Shown piece after piece: positions 1 through 8,707 of a stretch of 49,516 nt of DNA. Origin of the DNA: Prolixibacteraceae bacterium. GTDB taxonomy: Bacteria > Bacteroidota > Bacteroidia > Bacteroidales > Prolixibacteraceae. Position numbers and translations under genes: made by a program. The notes below the pieces were generated by a model. The model was given only the letters and a program-made list of their open reading frames with translations, made no database searches and was not told the DNA's origin. The stretch lies in the NCBI GenBank assembly GCA_025355875.1, contig JANXYV010000128.1, positions 1 through 49,516 of the forward strand, read 5' to 3'. Each line of letters begins with the position of its first letter. Positions within the stretch are counted from its first letter, which is position 1.

Positions 1-1
1 T

Positions 2-97
2 AATCCAGAAACGGTGAGACTATCACAAAAAAGATGGAAAGAGGATCGAATTGCCTATTTGGAAAAGCAGATCATAAAACTTAAAAACGCTTGCTAA
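2..97 (+). CDS. C-terminal fragment of an unidentified protein
   Basis: An open frame enters from the left edge and ends at a TAA at 95-97, giving 31 residues. The tail is basic and helical (RLSQKRWKEDRIAYLEKQ), with heptad-like spacing that could form a short coiled coil. Its stop lies 21 nt from the stop of the convergent DUF2235 gene, which is normal tail-to-tail packing and supports a real gene end. The family cannot be recognised from so short a piece. Confidence 0.45.
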   Translation, partial: NPETVRLSQKRWKEDRIAYLEKQIIKLKNAC

Positions 98-118
98 AAA
101 CTACTGAAATACTGAATG

Positions 119-1099
119 TTACGTTTTTGTTATATAGTAGGGATGCATGGTCTCGTTTGTTTTTCCTTTCATCGGATTTGCAATGTTAATAGGACGATAA
201 AACTTTGGTTTCAATTTATAAAACCCGGTATACGATTGATGCATGGCAGCCAGGTGATTTGGAGCTAAAGAAATATCACTAAAATTCAAATGATAACTTT
301 CGGCCTTTTCGTGCATCCATTTTAAAGCAATATCCGATAAGCCTGATTGATTTTCAGAAAAACCGCCACCCACATCAGAATGAATTCCGGCAAACCAGAC
401 CTGTTCCAAAACCTGACCTTTTGAATCTTCTTTTTGATGCCACAAGGTGGCTTCAAAGTTCTGCCGGTTCTCATCAATGGCAAGTGCATGAAATGCATGA
501 CCGATTTTTGAAGATAACTCCGTATCGTGAAACTGGTTCCGTTGAGTAAAAAATCCATTTAACACCAGTGGATTTCCCAAAGCACCTACAGTATCCCATA
601 CCCCGATGAATTTTATCCTGGTAATTTCTTCAACGGCGAAGGTCTTTCTGAAAAGTGTTGCTTCAATCGCCCTGGGCTGAAGATCCAGCTTTCGCGACCG
701 GTAAATATTATATGCCCTTTGCATCTGATCAAGGTGTTGAATCTTTAAAATTCCTGAATTCCTGATCAATCCGGATAAACTGCGTACGGTAAATGCTCCC
801 CGGCTGAATCCGAACAGGAAAAGCTCGTCACCAGGCTCGTAATTTTGAATGATAAAACGATAAGCCTGAAGTATCTTTTCTGAAATGCCATTGCCGGTTG
901 CGCCATCAAAAATCCGTAAAAACATATTGCCTTCGCTGCCTATACCAGCGTCATAGTAAAGCAATTGTGGCTTTCCATCATGTGAAACCGGCAAAAGTGC
1001 ATTGGCCATTTTTACCACATTGGTCTGGCAAAGTTTGCCATCTTCCATTTTATCCGGAGTATTCCAGGTTCCATCGCAAAAAATCGCTATTCGTTTCAT
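119..1099 (-). CDS. DUF2235 (Tle1-like) alpha/beta hydrolase
   Basis: This 326-residue protein belongs to the DUF2235 family, whose characterised relatives include Tle1-type phospholipases of type VI secretion. The N-terminus IAIFCDGTWN is the family signature. The nucleophile elbow is G97-F-S99-R-G101, and the acidic and His-containing motifs GVWDTVG (around 167-172) and GIHSDVGGGF (around 238-247) follow as in the family. No signal peptide or membrane segment is visible, so a cytoplasmic location is likely. It is the last gene of a minus-strand operon, 90 nt downstream of the GMC oxidoreductase. A secreted toxin role is unlikely, because no secretion genes are nearby and the neighbours are lipid-metabolic; a housekeeping esterase or phospholipase acting on the same substrate as the operon is more plausible. 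The substrate is unknown. Confidence 0.85.
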   Translation of the reverse strand: MKRIAIFCDGTWNTPDKMEDGKLCQTNVVKMANALLPVSHDGKPQLLYYDAGIGSEGNMFLRIFDGATGNGISEKILQAYRFIIQNYEPGDELFLFGFSRGAFTVRSLSGLIRNSGILKIQHLDQMQRAYNIYRSRKLDLQPRAIEATLFRKTFAVEEITRIKFIGVWDTVGALGNPLVLNGFFTQRNQFHDTELSSKIGHAFHALAIDENRQNFEATLWHQKEDSKGQVLEQVWFAGIHSDVGGGFSENQSGLSDIALKWMHEKAESYHLNFSDISLAPNHLAAMHQSYTGFYKLKPKFYRPINIANPMKGKTNETMHPYYITKT

Positions 1100-1189
1100 A
1101 GGTTTTCAAGTTTAGCATTATCAAAGAGAGATTTGATACTAAGTTAAAAACAACCCGGGAACTTTCAAATGACAGTCGATATACCGTTT

Positions 1190-3529
1190 TTATGAATACG
1201 TATCCCAAACTTCGCCGGCAAACAGTTTCCCGAATTTGGAAACAGAGCTTATCGACTCTTCGGTGTTATCCGTGTGAATAGCCTTCATAGTGAGCAATTG
1301 TTTCAGAAAATCGCCCATTGCAATTTTCAGAATTCCTTTGCCTTTCACAGGACTTTGATCGTTATCTCCATCGAATACAGTGATATAAAGCGTGGTGGTA
1401 TCGCTCCACAGGTCAAAACCTTTGTCATCTTTGATTTCTTTAAAGCCATTGAAGTATAACGAATTACCTTCATAAGTATTTAACTTCATTCCGTATTTCA
1501 TCAGTTTGATTTTTCCGGACGTGTCAGCATTTACAAAGAGATTGAATACCCCGTCAGTTGCGGTAATCGGAGCCTTCGAGAGTGCCGGGCAATTCACAGT
1601 TCCGATCAGTTCCGCTTTGTGATTGCTGTCGGCATCAAAGGTTTCAACATTCTGCGACTGAATAGTCAACGTAAAATCAAAGGGCGAATTATTTTTTTCT
1701 CCTTCGTCATATCCTTTTTTGAAGTCCGATTTTTCGTCGAGTGAAATAAATCCGCGCATCGTTTCGGTAAAAGAGACTCCTGCTTCGTTCTCGGTCAACG
1801 GTGATTTTGCTACCGGACTAAAATCGTAGTTCAGCGTTTTCAGGTTGCCTTCGACAATGAGTTTGCAATTGCGTTCGGCCAAAGCAGAAATAGTGAGCAG
1901 CGGGTTGGTTCCCAGCGGACGTGGTATAATTGCACCGTCCATTACATATAATCCTTCGTGCAAATCGGTTCCTGAATTGTTTCTGTAGACCTGCCCGACA
2001 TGATTGGTCACACTTGTGGCCGCATCATCGCCCATAACGCAACCACCTAATGGATGCACCGTTACCATTTCGTAATTCATTAACTTATTCCATTCCGGAT
2101 TAGGCAAATAGATTCCTTCCAGAGCTTTGGTGGCATCCAAAAGTTTACCGTTAACTTTTTTGAAAATACTCTCTTTGCCTACATCAGGCCAGCTCAGTTC
2201 CAGCCGGTCATTTTCAAGTGACATCGTGCCGTTACCATCATCGTGGGTCATCACCAGATAAACCTGCGTATTGTTTATTGCTCCATGATAGGGTCCTTTC
2301 AGCAAGCTCACGCCTTCACGTTTTTTCCCGGCAACCCAATCCTGCCAGCCTCCTCCATCGGTATCCTTGCCCATTAACCTGGAAAGTGAGATGAATGCTG
2401 TGGTAAGTAATGGCGCAATTGGAGCCGGAATGCTGCCTTCCTCAAGGGTCATCCCATCGTTGAGAATTTTGCGATTACGCATGTCGATGATTGAAGTAAT
2501 ACATGGACCAACAGGTTCCTTATCCGGATCGGCAAAGTGTTTGCCCAAACCAATACCATTTATTTTTACCTCATTGTTGTAGCCAAAGCCAAGTACATCG
2601 CCATTTCCTGTAAAATGTCGGCCCAATGCAGGTGAACCAGTCAAGCCTTTGGCCTGGGATCGCAATAGAATTTCCGTACTTCCCAAAGCACCGGCAGAAA
2701 CGATCACATTATCGGCAGAAATGCAAAGTAAAGGCGCATCAAACTTTTCACGGCCAAGATTGTACAGCTCAAAGTAAACCAACCATTTATTGTCTTTCCG
2801 TTCAAGATATTGAACGCCAGCTTCGCAGAAAATTTCAGCACCATGATTGACCGCGTCGGGCAGATAATTCATAATCAGCGTATTCTTTGCGTGGTGGTTG
2901 CATCCGGTCACACAATCGCCGCAGTTGTTGCACTTGTGTTGCTCTACTCCGACGTGATTCAGTTGATTGTCGTATTCAAAATTCACATTGATGTCCAGGT
3001 ATCTGAATTCTTCCTTCATTGCTGCCGCTGAGGTCTTCATTCCGCTTGTTTTTGCCAGTTCAGGATATCCGGTTTTGCCCTCAGGATAAGGTGACGGCTT
3101 CAGCATTTTCCGGGCTAATTCATATCCGTCTTTGAGCGATTGCATTTCATTCCGGATAGCTGCCGGCCAACGCACATCCTCAAAAACACGGGGTTCGGGC
3201 TCAATGGAAACATTGGCATTCACATTGGAAGTTCCTCCCAGTCCGCAGCCTTTAAATACGGTCATTTCTTTACCCTTGTAAAACTCGTACAAACCGGTTT
3301 TATTTCCAATTTGATTTTTATTCCTATTCACCTGCATTTCTTTGGCCGCATCGTCCAAATCCCAGGGATATTCGCCCGGGCGAAATTCTTTTCCCTTTTC
3401 AAGCAGGCATACCTTCAATCCGGCACGTGAAAGGCGTGATGCAGCTATGCTTCCGCCATAACCTGACCCAATGATGACAAACGGATAATGCGACTGAATC
3501 GCAGTAATTGGTTTTGATAATCGTTTCAT
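1190..3529 (-). CDS. GMC-family oxidoreductase, cholesterol-oxidase-like
   Basis: A 779-residue FAD-dependent oxidoreductase. The dinucleotide-binding motif is G21-S-G-Y-G-G26, and the SIEPEPRVFEDVRWP segment is typical of the cholesterol oxidase branch of GMC enzymes. The candidate catalytic His is H492 in VHPLGGCVMG, with an Asn at N542 (GTNPLLTISA). A four-cysteine motif (C200-x2-C-x2-C-x3-C210, CNNCGDCVTGC) sits mid-domain and may hold an Fe-S cluster or structural metal. From about residue 585 onward a separate beta-rich C-terminal domain begins (FTETMRGFISL), as seen in long bacterial GMC proteins. There is no clear signal peptide. The start is the ATG one nucleotide after the upstream metallophosphoesterase stop. 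It probably oxidises a sterol-like or other hydrophobic alcohol, but the substrate is inferred from family only. Confidence 0.9.
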   Translation of the reverse strand: MKRLSKPITAIQSHYPFVIIGSGYGGSIAASRLSRAGLKVCLLEKGKEFRPGEYPWDLDDAAKEMQVNRNKNQIGNKTGLYEFYKGKEMTVFKGCGLGGTSNVNANVSIEPEPRVFEDVRWPAAIRNEMQSLKDGYELARKMLKPSPYPEGKTGYPELAKTSGMKTSAAAMKEEFRYLDINVNFEYDNQLNHVGVEQHKCNNCGDCVTGCNHHAKNTLIMNYLPDAVNHGAEIFCEAGVQYLERKDNKWLVYFELYNLGREKFDAPLLCISADNVIVSAGALGSTEILLRSQAKGLTGSPALGRHFTGNGDVLGFGYNNEVKINGIGLGKHFADPDKEPVGPCITSIIDMRNRKILNDGMTLEEGSIPAPIAPLLTTAFISLSRLMGKDTDGGGWQDWVAGKKREGVSLLKGPYHGAINNTQVYLVMTHDDGNGTMSLENDRLELSWPDVGKESIFKKVNGKLLDATKALEGIYLPNPEWNKLMNYEMVTVHPLGGCVMGDDAATSVTNHVGQVYRNNSGTDLHEGLYVMDGAIIPRPLGTNPLLTISALAERNCKLIVEGNLKTLNYDFSPVAKSPLTENEAGVSFTETMRGFISLDEKSDFKKGYDEGEKNNSPFDFTLTIQSQNVETFDADSNHKAELIGTVNCPALSKAPITATDGVFNLFVNADTSGKIKLMKYGMKLNTYEGNSLYFNGFKEIKDDKGFDLWSDTTTLYITVFDGDNDQSPVKGKGILKIAMGDFLKQLLTMKAIHTDNTEESISSVSKFGKLFAGEVWDTYS

Positions 3530-3530
3530 T

Positions 3531-5339
3531 TTATGTGTTTTTAATGATTATTGGCGGTTCAATTAAATGGCATTCAGGGAATTTCCCTTCAAATTTCAGG
3601 TTTTCTCCTTCTCCGGATTGTTTCCAGTAGGTGGTTACCCGATCGACTCCAACCGGATAAATTGTCAATTGATCTTTGGTAATATGAATCCGCAGGAAAT
3701 TCTTGTAATGCTGATATCCCAGCGCCGAGAATGCCTCGTCAAGATGAACTTTCAAAATGTACACACTTAGCCAGAGGTAAAATCCAAGAATAAATGAACC
3801 TGCTATTCCGCTGCAAACTGCTGCTGAAATGGTAGTTAGAATTACCATCGGCATTTCCTGAATTTCAGGAAATAAAGGATGAAATATTTTGGCAAAAAGA
3901 GCTATCCAAAACATCAGATTGAACCACTGAACGAGTCCATGAGGCAATCCCATGATCCAGTTTAATCGTTTGATACGCCTGGTGTCGGTAAAAACCATGC
4001 ACCCGAAAATCAGAATAGCACTGATTAGAATGAATAGCGGATTATGAAAAAGTGTATCAAAAATTAAGGATATGGTTTGGTTCACATTTTCTTGTGTGGC
4101 CAACTGCCCGACAAAAGTTCCAATGGAATTGTTAAACGTTGTTCCCTGCAAAATCCACGTCAAAATCAATTCCAGTGATGCCAGAAAAAACACGAATTGC
4201 CTGTTCAATAAAGGAAATGCGAGTATTTTCCATGAAAGCTTTCGTGAATCTTTCCTGGAAGGAAATGCGGCCTTTAATTCAGGTTCATTTTTCATTTTGG
4301 TTTTCTGAAATGAAAAACTCACATCATCCAGTTTCGTTAATTGATCAGGCAATAAATGGGTTGGATGCAGAAATGCTCCTCCCCCGCCGGCCGTAATCAG
4401 ATGATTGATATAACCTTCTTTCTCCTCTTCGTAATGCGAGTAATGATGCAAATCGCCGGTAAGCGTTGCCACCAGTTTGAATTTTTTCCCTGTGAGATCA
4501 TAGGAATCATCGGTAATATAAAGTTGCTCGAAATATTTCAGACGCCTGAATGATTCATCGTCGTTGTACATTTGATAATAAACCCATGCCGGCTCGGCTG
4601 TAACGAGAATTACTTTATCCCCGTCTTTCATCCGTTCGACAGCAATACGTTGAAAATATTCCTTCTGAGGCTGATCAATATCCGAATCCAGTTGCACATC
4701 GGTTGCGAAAATCCAGTAATTATAGGGAAGTTCAATGGCAAAGTAGCTTCGTTCCTGCATCGTTTGCCAATTGCCAATCCTCCGCTTCTGGCAAAAAAGA
4801 CTGATGAAATTACCCAGTCCATCGTACCAGTCGTGATTGCCCGGAATGGCGAACATCTTTGGCCGGTCGTCGGGTGCCGAATTTTCATTGTAGGGATTGG
4901 CTGTTCCAAATGGGATTTTAAAACGATTCTCATATTTATCCATTTCGGGAGTTGGATAAACCTGATCACCACCAAAAATGATGATTTTCCCAGGCTGAGT
5001 TACAACAGCTTCCTTATACATGTTCATTTCGGGCGTCGTACCTTGGTAATCACTCTTTAACGCAAGTTTCAGGTCATGCTCTGATACCAGTTTCGCAATC
5101 GAAAAGGTCGAATTAAAGCCATCACCGGTATCCGCAACAAAATCAAACCACAGATCGGTCTGATCAGCGAAACTGGCGGCACCGGCATCTGGTCTTACTG
5201 CGGCCTGCAGTTCGCGTTTATCGGCAAAATGCCCAAATTCTCCTGAAATCAGAGATCTCAATCCGGTAGCGATCAATTGTCCGGCATCGTACCAATTGAC
5301 CATTTTGGGCTTGATATATTTCTTGTCTAAGCTCATCAT
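3531..5339 (-). CDS. Metallophosphoesterase with C-terminal membrane helices
   Basis: This 602-residue protein has a calcineurin-like phosphoesterase core. Visible metal-binding motifs are GGDQVYP (D125), GNHDWYD (N168, H169, D170) and GDLHHYSHY (D296, H298, H299), followed by a glycine-rich GGGGAFLHPTH segment. After about residue 370 come several hydrophobic segments (roughly 378-398, 428-446, 468-485 and 495-530), then a soluble tail. It is therefore likely anchored in the inner membrane with a cytoplasmic catalytic domain. It lies 18 nt after the patatin gene and immediately before the GMC oxidoreductase, clearly within one operon. A phosphate ester or phospholipid head group is a reasonable substrate guess given the neighbours, but nothing in the sequence fixes it. 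A second ATG directly follows the first. Confidence 0.85.
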   Translation of the reverse strand: MMSLDKKYIKPKMVNWYDAGQLIATGLRSLISGEFGHFADKRELQAAVRPDAGAASFADQTDLWFDFVADTGDGFNSTFSIAKLVSEHDLKLALKSDYQGTTPEMNMYKEAVVTQPGKIIIFGGDQVYPTPEMDKYENRFKIPFGTANPYNENSAPDDRPKMFAIPGNHDWYDGLGNFISLFCQKRRIGNWQTMQERSYFAIELPYNYWIFATDVQLDSDIDQPQKEYFQRIAVERMKDGDKVILVTAEPAWVYYQMYNDDESFRRLKYFEQLYITDDSYDLTGKKFKLVATLTGDLHHYSHYEEEKEGYINHLITAGGGGAFLHPTHLLPDQLTKLDDVSFSFQKTKMKNEPELKAAFPSRKDSRKLSWKILAFPLLNRQFVFFLASLELILTWILQGTTFNNSIGTFVGQLATQENVNQTISLIFDTLFHNPLFILISAILIFGCMVFTDTRRIKRLNWIMGLPHGLVQWFNLMFWIALFAKIFHPLFPEIQEMPMVILTTISAAVCSGIAGSFILGFYLWLSVYILKVHLDEAFSALGYQHYKNFLRIHITKDQLTIYPVGVDRVTTYWKQSGEGENLKFEGKFPECHLIEPPIIIKNT

Positions 5340-5357
5340 CGGCTATTATGACATACT

Positions 5358-6752
5358 TTAATTATAAACTTCTTTGAGAATCCTGAATTTTTCTTTCCAT
5401 TTTTCGAACCATCCACTGCTGCTTCCGACATGAATAAACGGGACATTTTTTACCCGAAACCATGCCTTTTGTTTCAGAATACCGGCAATTGGTTTCGCTA
5501 ACTGATTGCCAGTGATGGTGCATTTCGCTTTTTTAAATTCCATGCCCAGCAACAAATCGACCGGGCTGATCAAATCGAGTTCGCATTTCAAATGAAAAAT
5601 CTGATCTTCATACACAAAATCACTTTCGAAGGTTAATACGTGTTCAATCTGATCCAGAATTACCCGATTGTTATAGGTTGAAATCCTGTATTCGTCTGAA
5701 TCAATGGAGATGGAAGCATAGGCACGTAAAACCAACTCATTATCAGTCAGCCTGAAATTAAAATTGATATTGAGGCAGAAATTTGCCGGATTGAACTTCC
5801 ATTCCAGGCTTCCGGCAAATTGCGACCTGAAATTCAGAGAAGCTCCCGGCTCTTTCATTAGTGTTGCCTTATAATCAAGCGGTACACCCTTTTCCGATCT
5901 TTGCTGAAGGTAACTTTTTGCATCGGCATAGCCCCGGTTAATCAGTTCGTCGACATTGATTTTGTTGAACATTAAATCCGGATCCAGAGGCAATGGAAAC
6001 TCCGGCTTAATCACATGCAGTACTGTCTGTTCCCTTTCCGGCTTTGCATTGTTCAGCTTTTTCAGTTGCTCCAATTCAAGCAGCAATCCGCCATCTGCGC
6101 TGATTTCAATCATGTGTACATACTGAAGAAAAGTGCCGTCTAAAAATTCGTGCGAGTTGCCGATGGCCCATACCAGCCATATTTCCTTTGGGTTTCGTTT
6201 CAGTGCTTCTGTGATATTTGCATCTTTTATCCAAACCGCGTCGGTGTACCAATCGCCGTTAATTTTTACTGCGGGCATAAATATGGGCAGCGACATACCC
6301 GCCACCAGATGCTGCAAAGTCACATTCCGGTTAGAAAAAACTTCAATAGTTTTCTTTGAAAAGTTGCACACATTGAAAGTGGCATCAATGTTGGTGTTGG
6401 CATTCATCCTGGGAACATCGATTCCCAATGTCGGATAGACCTTGTTGATAATTCCATCAGCATTGCCAAAGGCTACAAATTTACTTTTCGAGAAATAACT
6501 CCGAAAAGGAAGAAGTGACGTAAAATTCATTACGTTGACCTTTCTCCACCGGGTGGCCATGTCACGCGGTTCAATTTCAGAACTGAGCATGGCCGTATTA
6601 AAAATTCCTCCGGATGTTCCGTCGAAATGGTTGAAGCTCAAACTCTCCTCTTCCAAAGCGATGATAACACCTGCCTGATAGGAAAGCCGGGCTCCTCCGC
6701 CGGCAAGGATCAGCGAACGATGAATTTCGGTTCTATTTGAAATTATTTTCAC
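5358..6752 (-). CDS. Patatin-like phospholipase
   Basis: A 464-residue patatin-family lipid acyl hydrolase. The oxyanion motif G18-G-G-A-R22 is followed by the nucleophile elbow G45-T-S47-G-G, and the partner aspartate is in DWYTDAVW near residue 170, so the Ser-Asp dyad looks intact. The C-terminal 150 residues form a beta-rich region not typical of minimal patatins, possibly a substrate- or membrane-associating domain. No signal peptide is seen. The start ATG overlaps the stop of the upstream small membrane protein in an ATGA arrangement, indicating translational coupling. Its place between membrane-associated genes and a GMC oxidoreductase suggests it releases a fatty acyl chain from a lipid that the operon processes further. 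Confidence 0.88.
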   Translation of the reverse strand: MKIISNRTEIHRSLILAGGGARLSYQAGVIIALEEESLSFNHFDGTSGGIFNTAMLSSEIEPRDMATRWRKVNVMNFTSLLPFRSYFSKSKFVAFGNADGIINKVYPTLGIDVPRMNANTNIDATFNVCNFSKKTIEVFSNRNVTLQHLVAGMSLPIFMPAVKINGDWYTDAVWIKDANITEALKRNPKEIWLVWAIGNSHEFLDGTFLQYVHMIEISADGGLLLELEQLKKLNNAKPEREQTVLHVIKPEFPLPLDPDLMFNKINVDELINRGYADAKSYLQQRSEKGVPLDYKATLMKEPGASLNFRSQFAGSLEWKFNPANFCLNINFNFRLTDNELVLRAYASISIDSDEYRISTYNNRVILDQIEHVLTFESDFVYEDQIFHLKCELDLISPVDLLLGMEFKKAKCTITGNQLAKPIAGILKQKAWFRVKNVPFIHVGSSSGWFEKWKEKFRILKEVYN

Positions 6753-7153
6753 GCTATCCGTGTTTTAGGAATTTTCATTTCTGACTTCAGACTACTCAAA
6801 TAAACAAAAAACAGAATTCCGGAAACAAAGTCAAAAGCAGCTACCATTCCGGCAACCGGAAGGAAAACTCCTTTCATGATTCCTACTGCCACAATGATTG
6901 ATGCCCCTAACTTTTGCAGTGCAGACCAGAATATCACAACCCGGTTATCGTCTTCATGATATAAGGCATGAATCATCATTCCCCCAAACAGAAACATAAA
7001 CATGCCGATGGTAGCAAATAGTTGGCGGGTATTTGTATCAATGGCTGCACCGACGAATTTCAGAACAAATGCCGGTGCTAATAATTGCATCGCTCCTGAA
7101 AACAATGTGGTTACTGAAATCAAAAGCAGAATAAGCCGGATGTATTTTTTCAT
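6749..7153 (-). CDS. Small four-helix membrane protein (DUF4345-like)
   Basis: This 134-residue protein has about four hydrophobic segments (around 5-25, 42-60, 72-95 and 100-122) and almost no soluble part. The pattern resembles small DUF4345-type membrane proteins, but the assignment is weak. The chosen start is the ATG at 7153. An in-frame TTG 27 nt upstream lies inside a repeated leader element and is unlikely to be used, because the same false extension appears in front of the alpha/beta hydrolase gene. It is the first gene of operon B, and its stop overlaps the patatin start by ATGA. A role in partitioning or presenting a hydrophobic substrate is conceivable but unproven. Confidence 0.7.
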   Translation of the reverse strand: MKKYIRLILLLISVTTLFSGAMQLLAPAFVLKFVGAAIDTNTRQLFATIGMFMFLFGGMMIHALYHEDDNRVVIFWSALQKLGASIIVAVGIMKGVFLPVAGMVAAFDFVSGILFFVYLSSLKSEMKIPKTRIA

Positions 7154-7260
7154 GTGTTTATAATTTTTAGCCCCCTCCAAACCTCCCCCGCAGGGTGAGG
7201 CTTAAAAAAAGCAATGACTTCATTTTTGGTTTAATAATCAGCCAACTGTATGTCAAGATT
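7151..7260 (-). promoter_or_regulatory. Repeated promoter/leader element, copy 1
   Basis: This stretch aligns column for column, without gaps, with 9731-9840. In the core 7171-7240 only 4 of 70 positions differ. Read on the minus strand it has a TTGACA box, 14 nt, then a TATTAA box, an A-rich stretch, and a GC-rich hairpin (CCTCACCC, TGC, GGGGGAGG) that ends about 20 nt before the ATG. The TTGACA/TATWAA pair is shorter-spaced than a standard promoter, so the exact transcription start is uncertain. The GC-rich part resembles intergenic repeats common in Bacteroidota. It fronts the small membrane protein, patatin, phosphoesterase, GMC and DUF2235 genes. Confidence 0.65.
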
Positions 7261-7274
7261 TTGTTATAGACATT

Positions 7275-7763
7275 TCATGTTGATTTCTGACTAATCTTCA
7301 TGGTATAAAATGTAAACATAGAGGCCCAGGTGAGCACGCTAAAAAATACGCGCCAGTTATTCAGAACCATCCACCTCATCAGCAGTGTCTTTAGTTCCTC
7401 GTTGGTTTTAACTCCCGCGTAGATAATGTCGTTGATCGGAAATATAAAATATTTCGCCATTGCAGTGGAACCCATAATCCCAATCAAAACCAGGATTCCA
7501 GGCCATTTCAACGAAGTTTTCCATTCGGAGATGATGGCTATGGTTGCAGTGATCATCATGATTGGAATCAATATCACAAACAGTTTGGTTGCCAGTGTTG
7601 CAGGTATGCCGAAATTGTTTTGAATCGTATCAATTGTTAATCCTTCCCAGCTTGCATACCAGAATAGAACCAAAGAGGTCATTAAACCCATGTGCATGGA
7701 TGATACAAAAAAAGTATAACCATTATTGATGGTCAGCAGTGTATTTTTTAATTGCTTGTTCAT
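7275..7763 (-). CDS. DUF1772-like (anthrone-oxygenase-family) membrane protein
   Basis: A 162-residue protein with four predicted membrane segments (around 20-38, 55-75, 82-100 and 135-155). The motif LNNWRVFFSVLTW near the C-terminus matches the Asn-Trp-Arg region typical of DUF1772 proteins, a family that includes cofactor-free anthrone oxygenases. Family membership here rests on this motif and topology only. It is the third gene of operon A, 12 nt after the acetoacetate-decarboxylase-like gene, and is followed by a promoter copy for operon B. Whether it is an enzyme or a structural membrane partner cannot be decided from sequence. Confidence 0.6.
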   Translation of the reverse strand: MNKQLKNTLLTINNGYTFFVSSMHMGLMTSLVLFWYASWEGLTIDTIQNNFGIPATLATKLFVILIPIMMITATIAIISEWKTSLKWPGILVLIGIMGSTAMAKYFIFPINDIIYAGVKTNEELKTLLMRWMVLNNWRVFFSVLTWASMFTFYTMKISQKST

Positions 7764-7775
7764 AGTCTTAGTTTT

Positions 7776-8663
7776 TTAGATTTTATATTTTTCGTAATCG
7801 GTAATGGATGGAGCAGGTAACCAATCTTCGTTTAATCCCAGATTTATCACGCTTTCGAAGCCTTCAGGAGTAACTTTAGTTGGCTTATCCTTATATGTCA
7901 TGAACCAGCATTCGAAATGATCATCCAAAATACCATTGGTTTCTGGCATGTACATCGTGAAGAATGGTTTGCCCTGAATCTGAAGATCCTTTAGAAATTT
8001 GGTGCGCGGATGGTCTCCAATAAACAACCGGCCGGTTGCACTTTTCCCGAATTTAATTCCCGCTTTAGCCTTGAAATTAATGTACGATGCCATCAGCATG
8101 TTCCGGAAATGGCTGTAATTGATCGAACCGATGTTAATCGGAAAAATAACCTTTTTAGGTCGGTCGATTTCGATCCGGAAGGCAAATTGCCCATCCAATT
8201 CGTACTGAGCGCTCACCAGGTTATCTGACACGATAAAATCAAGGTTTGCCTTGTGCTTGGGCATTCCCCAAATCCCTTTACCGCCTTTAACCGATATTTC
8301 AGTACTTACCGGCAGGTCTAAAATAAACTGACCCGTTTTATAGGTTTTCATCAGCATAACCGGAAGAAGTGCCGGTGCCGGTTTACTGCCCCTGGTTACT
8401 GCCAGCGCAATACTGTATTCAATGTACTTTCCGATGGTCGTGTGCAGGTAATTAATTACAGTGACCATAAAAACAGCTTTACCAAATACTTTGACCGGAT
8501 GCAACTCATTTCCGGGCAACATTGCTTTCGCCTTTTCAAAGTCACAAAAAAACCCGGCCATCAGGGCAGGTGATTGGGTGGCGCTTACAGGCAGATGAAA
8601 TGTTATCCCATCGACCATGGCATAACGGCCTTCATAATCTCTGATTCGTTTTGGTATTGACAT
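7776..8663 (-). CDS. Acetoacetate decarboxylase-family protein
   Basis: A 295-residue protein of the acetoacetate decarboxylase superfamily, whose members use a lysine Schiff base for decarboxylation, aldol or dehydration chemistry. The recognisable core is the beta-strand stretch SIALAVTRG (around 84-92) and the segment GGKGIWGMPKHKANLDF (around 127-143), where K136 or K138 would be the reactive lysine. An upstream acidic residue in YIEYSIAL fits the family's active-site carboxylate. It is longer than the roughly 245 residues of true decarboxylases, so a different substrate is likely. No signal peptide or membrane helix is seen. It lies 44 nt after the alpha/beta hydrolase stop and 12 nt before a membrane protein gene. 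Confidence 0.75.
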   Translation of the reverse strand: MSIPKRIRDYEGRYAMVDGITFHLPVSATQSPALMAGFFCDFEKAKAMLPGNELHPVKVFGKAVFMVTVINYLHTTIGKYIEYSIALAVTRGSKPAPALLPVMLMKTYKTGQFILDLPVSTEISVKGGKGIWGMPKHKANLDFIVSDNLVSAQYELDGQFAFRIEIDRPKKVIFPINIGSINYSHFRNMLMASYINFKAKAGIKFGKSATGRLFIGDHPRTKFLKDLQIQGKPFFTMYMPETNGILDDHFECWFMTYKDKPTKVTPEGFESVINLGLNEDWLPAPSITDYEKYKI

Positions 8664-8707
8664 AGTAATGGAAATTATTAATTAACAGTTATTTAAAAAT
8701 CGTTTAC

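Noticed and set aside
119-1099. Type VI secretion lipase effector with immunity gene
   Set aside because: The DUF2235 gene is last in a metabolic operon, has no immunity-like neighbour and no T6SS genes are present in the window.
4572-5060. A 162-residue plus-strand open frame
   Set aside because: It is antisense to the metallophosphoesterase core, where motifs are clear on the minus strand; no family resemblance.
7154-7180. N-terminal extension of the small membrane protein from a TTG codon
   Set aside because: The added residues come from the repeated leader, and the same false extension (MEGA-x-NY) precedes the alpha/beta hydrolase at 9734-9760. The ATG after the leader is the sensible start in both.
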